DNA from: Betaproteobacteria bacterium
GTDB taxonomy: Bacteria > Pseudomonadota > Gammaproteobacteria > Burkholderiales > Casimicrobiaceae
Assembly (NCBI GenBank): GCA_027307095.1
Contig: DAHUXO010000191.1
Span: 1 to 34,551 of the forward strand
Direction: 5' to 3'
DNA: 34,551 bases
Below are positions 33,566-34,551 of the stretch, in pieces. Within the stretch, counting starts at the first letter, position 1. Every line of letters begins with the position of its first letter. Below the pieces are notes generated by a model. That model saw only the letters and a program-made list of their open reading frames with translations, was not told the DNA's origin and did not search any database. A program made the position numbers and the translations under genes.

Positions 33566-34551
33566 ATGGACTCAGCAATTGCGGGTAATCCCACCGGGCC
33601 GGTAGCCGACGAACGCAGCCGCAAGCTCGTCACGCTGGCGAGCCTGATCGGCACGACGGTCGAGTGGTACGACTTCTTCATCTACGGCACGATCACCGGC
33701 CTGGTCTTCAACAAGCAGTTCTTCCCGAGCGACGACGTGTTCGTGTCGACGATGCTCGCGTACACCGTCTACGCGGTCGGCTTCGTCACGCGTCCGGTCG
33801 GCGGCATCCTGTTCGGCCATTTCGGCGACCGCATCGGACGCAAGCCGCTGCTGGTGATCACGCTGCTGATCATGGGGATCTCGACGTTCCTGGTCGGGCT
33901 GGTTCCCACGTACGCGTCGATCGGGGTCGCTGCGCCGCTGCTCCTGCTGTTCCTGCGGCTGTTGCAGGGCATCGGGCTGGGTGGCGAGTGGGGCGGTGCA
34001 GTGCTGATGTCGTTCGAATACGCCCCCCGCGAGCGGCGCGGCTTCTACGCCTGCTTCCCGCAGGTGGGCCTCGCGATCGGGCTCTGCCTCGCCACCGGGG
34101 TGGTCGCGCTGCTGTCGTCGACGCTGACGGACAATGCATTCCAGTCGTGGGGCTGGCGCGTCGCGTTCCTGATCTCGATCGTCCTCGTCGGCGTCGGCCT
34201 GTTCGTGCGGTTGCGCATCCTCGAGACGCCCGAGTTCGCGCGCGTGCGCGATGGGCGCAAGATCGTCGCGGTGCCGGTCGGCGAAGTGATCCGCGACTAC
34301 AAGTCGAACGTGCTGCTGGGCTGGGGCGCGCGCTACATCGACGGCGTCGTGTTCAACATCTACGCGGTGTTCACGATCGCCTATCTCGTCGGCATCCTGC
34401 ACTACGACAAGACGGCGATCCTGTCCTCGATCTCGATCGCCGCGTTCGTGCTGATCTTCACCATCCCGGTCTTCTCCCGCCTGTCCGACCGGATCGGGAG
34501 GCGAACCGTCTTCGGCTGGGGCGCGTTCGCCTGCGGGGCAGTCGCCTTCCC
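33566..34551 (+). CDS. MFS transporter, metabolite:H+ symporter type (cut by window edge)
   Basis: Inner-membrane proton symporter; 328 residues are present and the frame runs off the right edge, so the track omits it. The ATG has an excellent AAGGAGGAG ribosome site and lies 37 bases after the dehydrogenase stop, so the two are likely one operon. TTVEWYDFFIYG near residue 31 and the loop GHFGDRIGRKPLL are signatures of the ProP/KgtP/ShiA-type subfamily, as is LLQGIGLGGEWGGA; a second RLSDRIGRR loop appears near the end. About eight or nine of twelve membrane segments are seen. The substrate is unknown; a phosphonate or a small organic acid would fit the context. Confidence 0.88.
   Translation, partial: MDSAIAGNPTGPVADERSRKLVTLASLIGTTVEWYDFFIYGTITGLVFNKQFFPSDDVFVSTMLAYTVYAVGFVTRPVGGILFGHFGDRIGRKPLLVITLLIMGISTFLVGLVPTYASIGVAAPLLLLFLRLLQGIGLGGEWGGAVLMSFEYAPRERRGFYACFPQVGLAIGLCLATGVVALLSSTLTDNAFQSWGWRVAFLISIVLVGVGLFVRLRILETPEFARVRDGRKIVAVPVGEVIRDYKSNVLLGWGARYIDGVVFNIYAVFTIAYLVGILHYDKTAILSSISIAAFVLIFTIPVFSRLSDRIGRRTVFGWGAFACGAVAF

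Overview
The window is a GC-rich, densely packed bacterial chromosome segment. Gene content and order point to a betaproteobacterium, probably of the Burkholderiales or a neighbouring order. The diagnostic blocks are dprA/LysM/def/fmt/rsmB/DUF4390/ntrY-ntrX, ftsY|rsmD-coaD-ferredoxin, TPR-lolB-ispE-tRNA(Gln)-prs-...-rplY-pth-ychF, and dapF-DUF484-xerC. Species cannot be told from sequence reading alone. Most of the window is housekeeping; accessory-looking parts are the prs/rplY insertion (about 24.1-25.7 kb) and the right end (31.4-34.55 kb).

Layout. 1-3.7 kb, minus strand: 5' part of a topoisomerase III gene (topB), dprA with an unusual internal insertion, and an exported LysM protein. 3.8-12.8 kb, plus strand: def, fmt and rsmB (N-terminal formyl cycle and 16S rRNA methylation), a DUF4390 protein, an NtrY-type sensor kinase gene broken by one in-frame TAG, an NtrX-type regulator whose AAA+ domain has lost its ATPase and sigma-54 contact motifs, and kup. 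12.8-15.05 kb, minus strand: rpoH preceded by a perfect CIRCE (HrcA operator) overlapping its likely -10, then ftsY; ftsE/ftsX are not between them. 15.2-16.6 kb, plus: rsmD, coaD and a YfhL-type 2[4Fe-4S] ferredoxin. 16.6-19.6 kb, minus: a dynamin-like GTPase and mutM. 19.7-24.1 kb, plus: exported TPR protein, lolB, ispE, tRNA-Gln(UUG) and prs. 24.1-25.6 kb: an SDR oxidoreductase and an unrecognised 190-residue protein, followed by a potential G-quadruplex and a very long hairpin. 25.8-31.4 kb, plus: rplY with its own extended -10 promoter, pth, ychF, a LEA-2 lipoprotein, dapF, DUF484 and xerC. 31.4-34.55 kb: a LysR regulator divergent from an iron-containing alcohol dehydrogenase and an MFS (metabolite:H+ symporter type) gene cut by the window edge. 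The LysR and dehydrogenase resemble the families that accompany 2-aminoethylphosphonate catabolism, so this may be the start of a phosphonate-use locus continuing past the window.

The points most worth following up are the ntrY nonsense codon beside a degenerate NtrX, the CIRCE-rpoH arrangement, the cargo and giant palindrome splitting prs from rplY, the DprA insertion, and the possible phosphonate locus. I found no CRISPR array, insertion sequence, phage gene or rRNA. No stretch longer than 300 bases lacks a gene; the longest gap (13687-13986, 300 bases) holds the rpoH promoter and CIRCE and nothing else I recognise.
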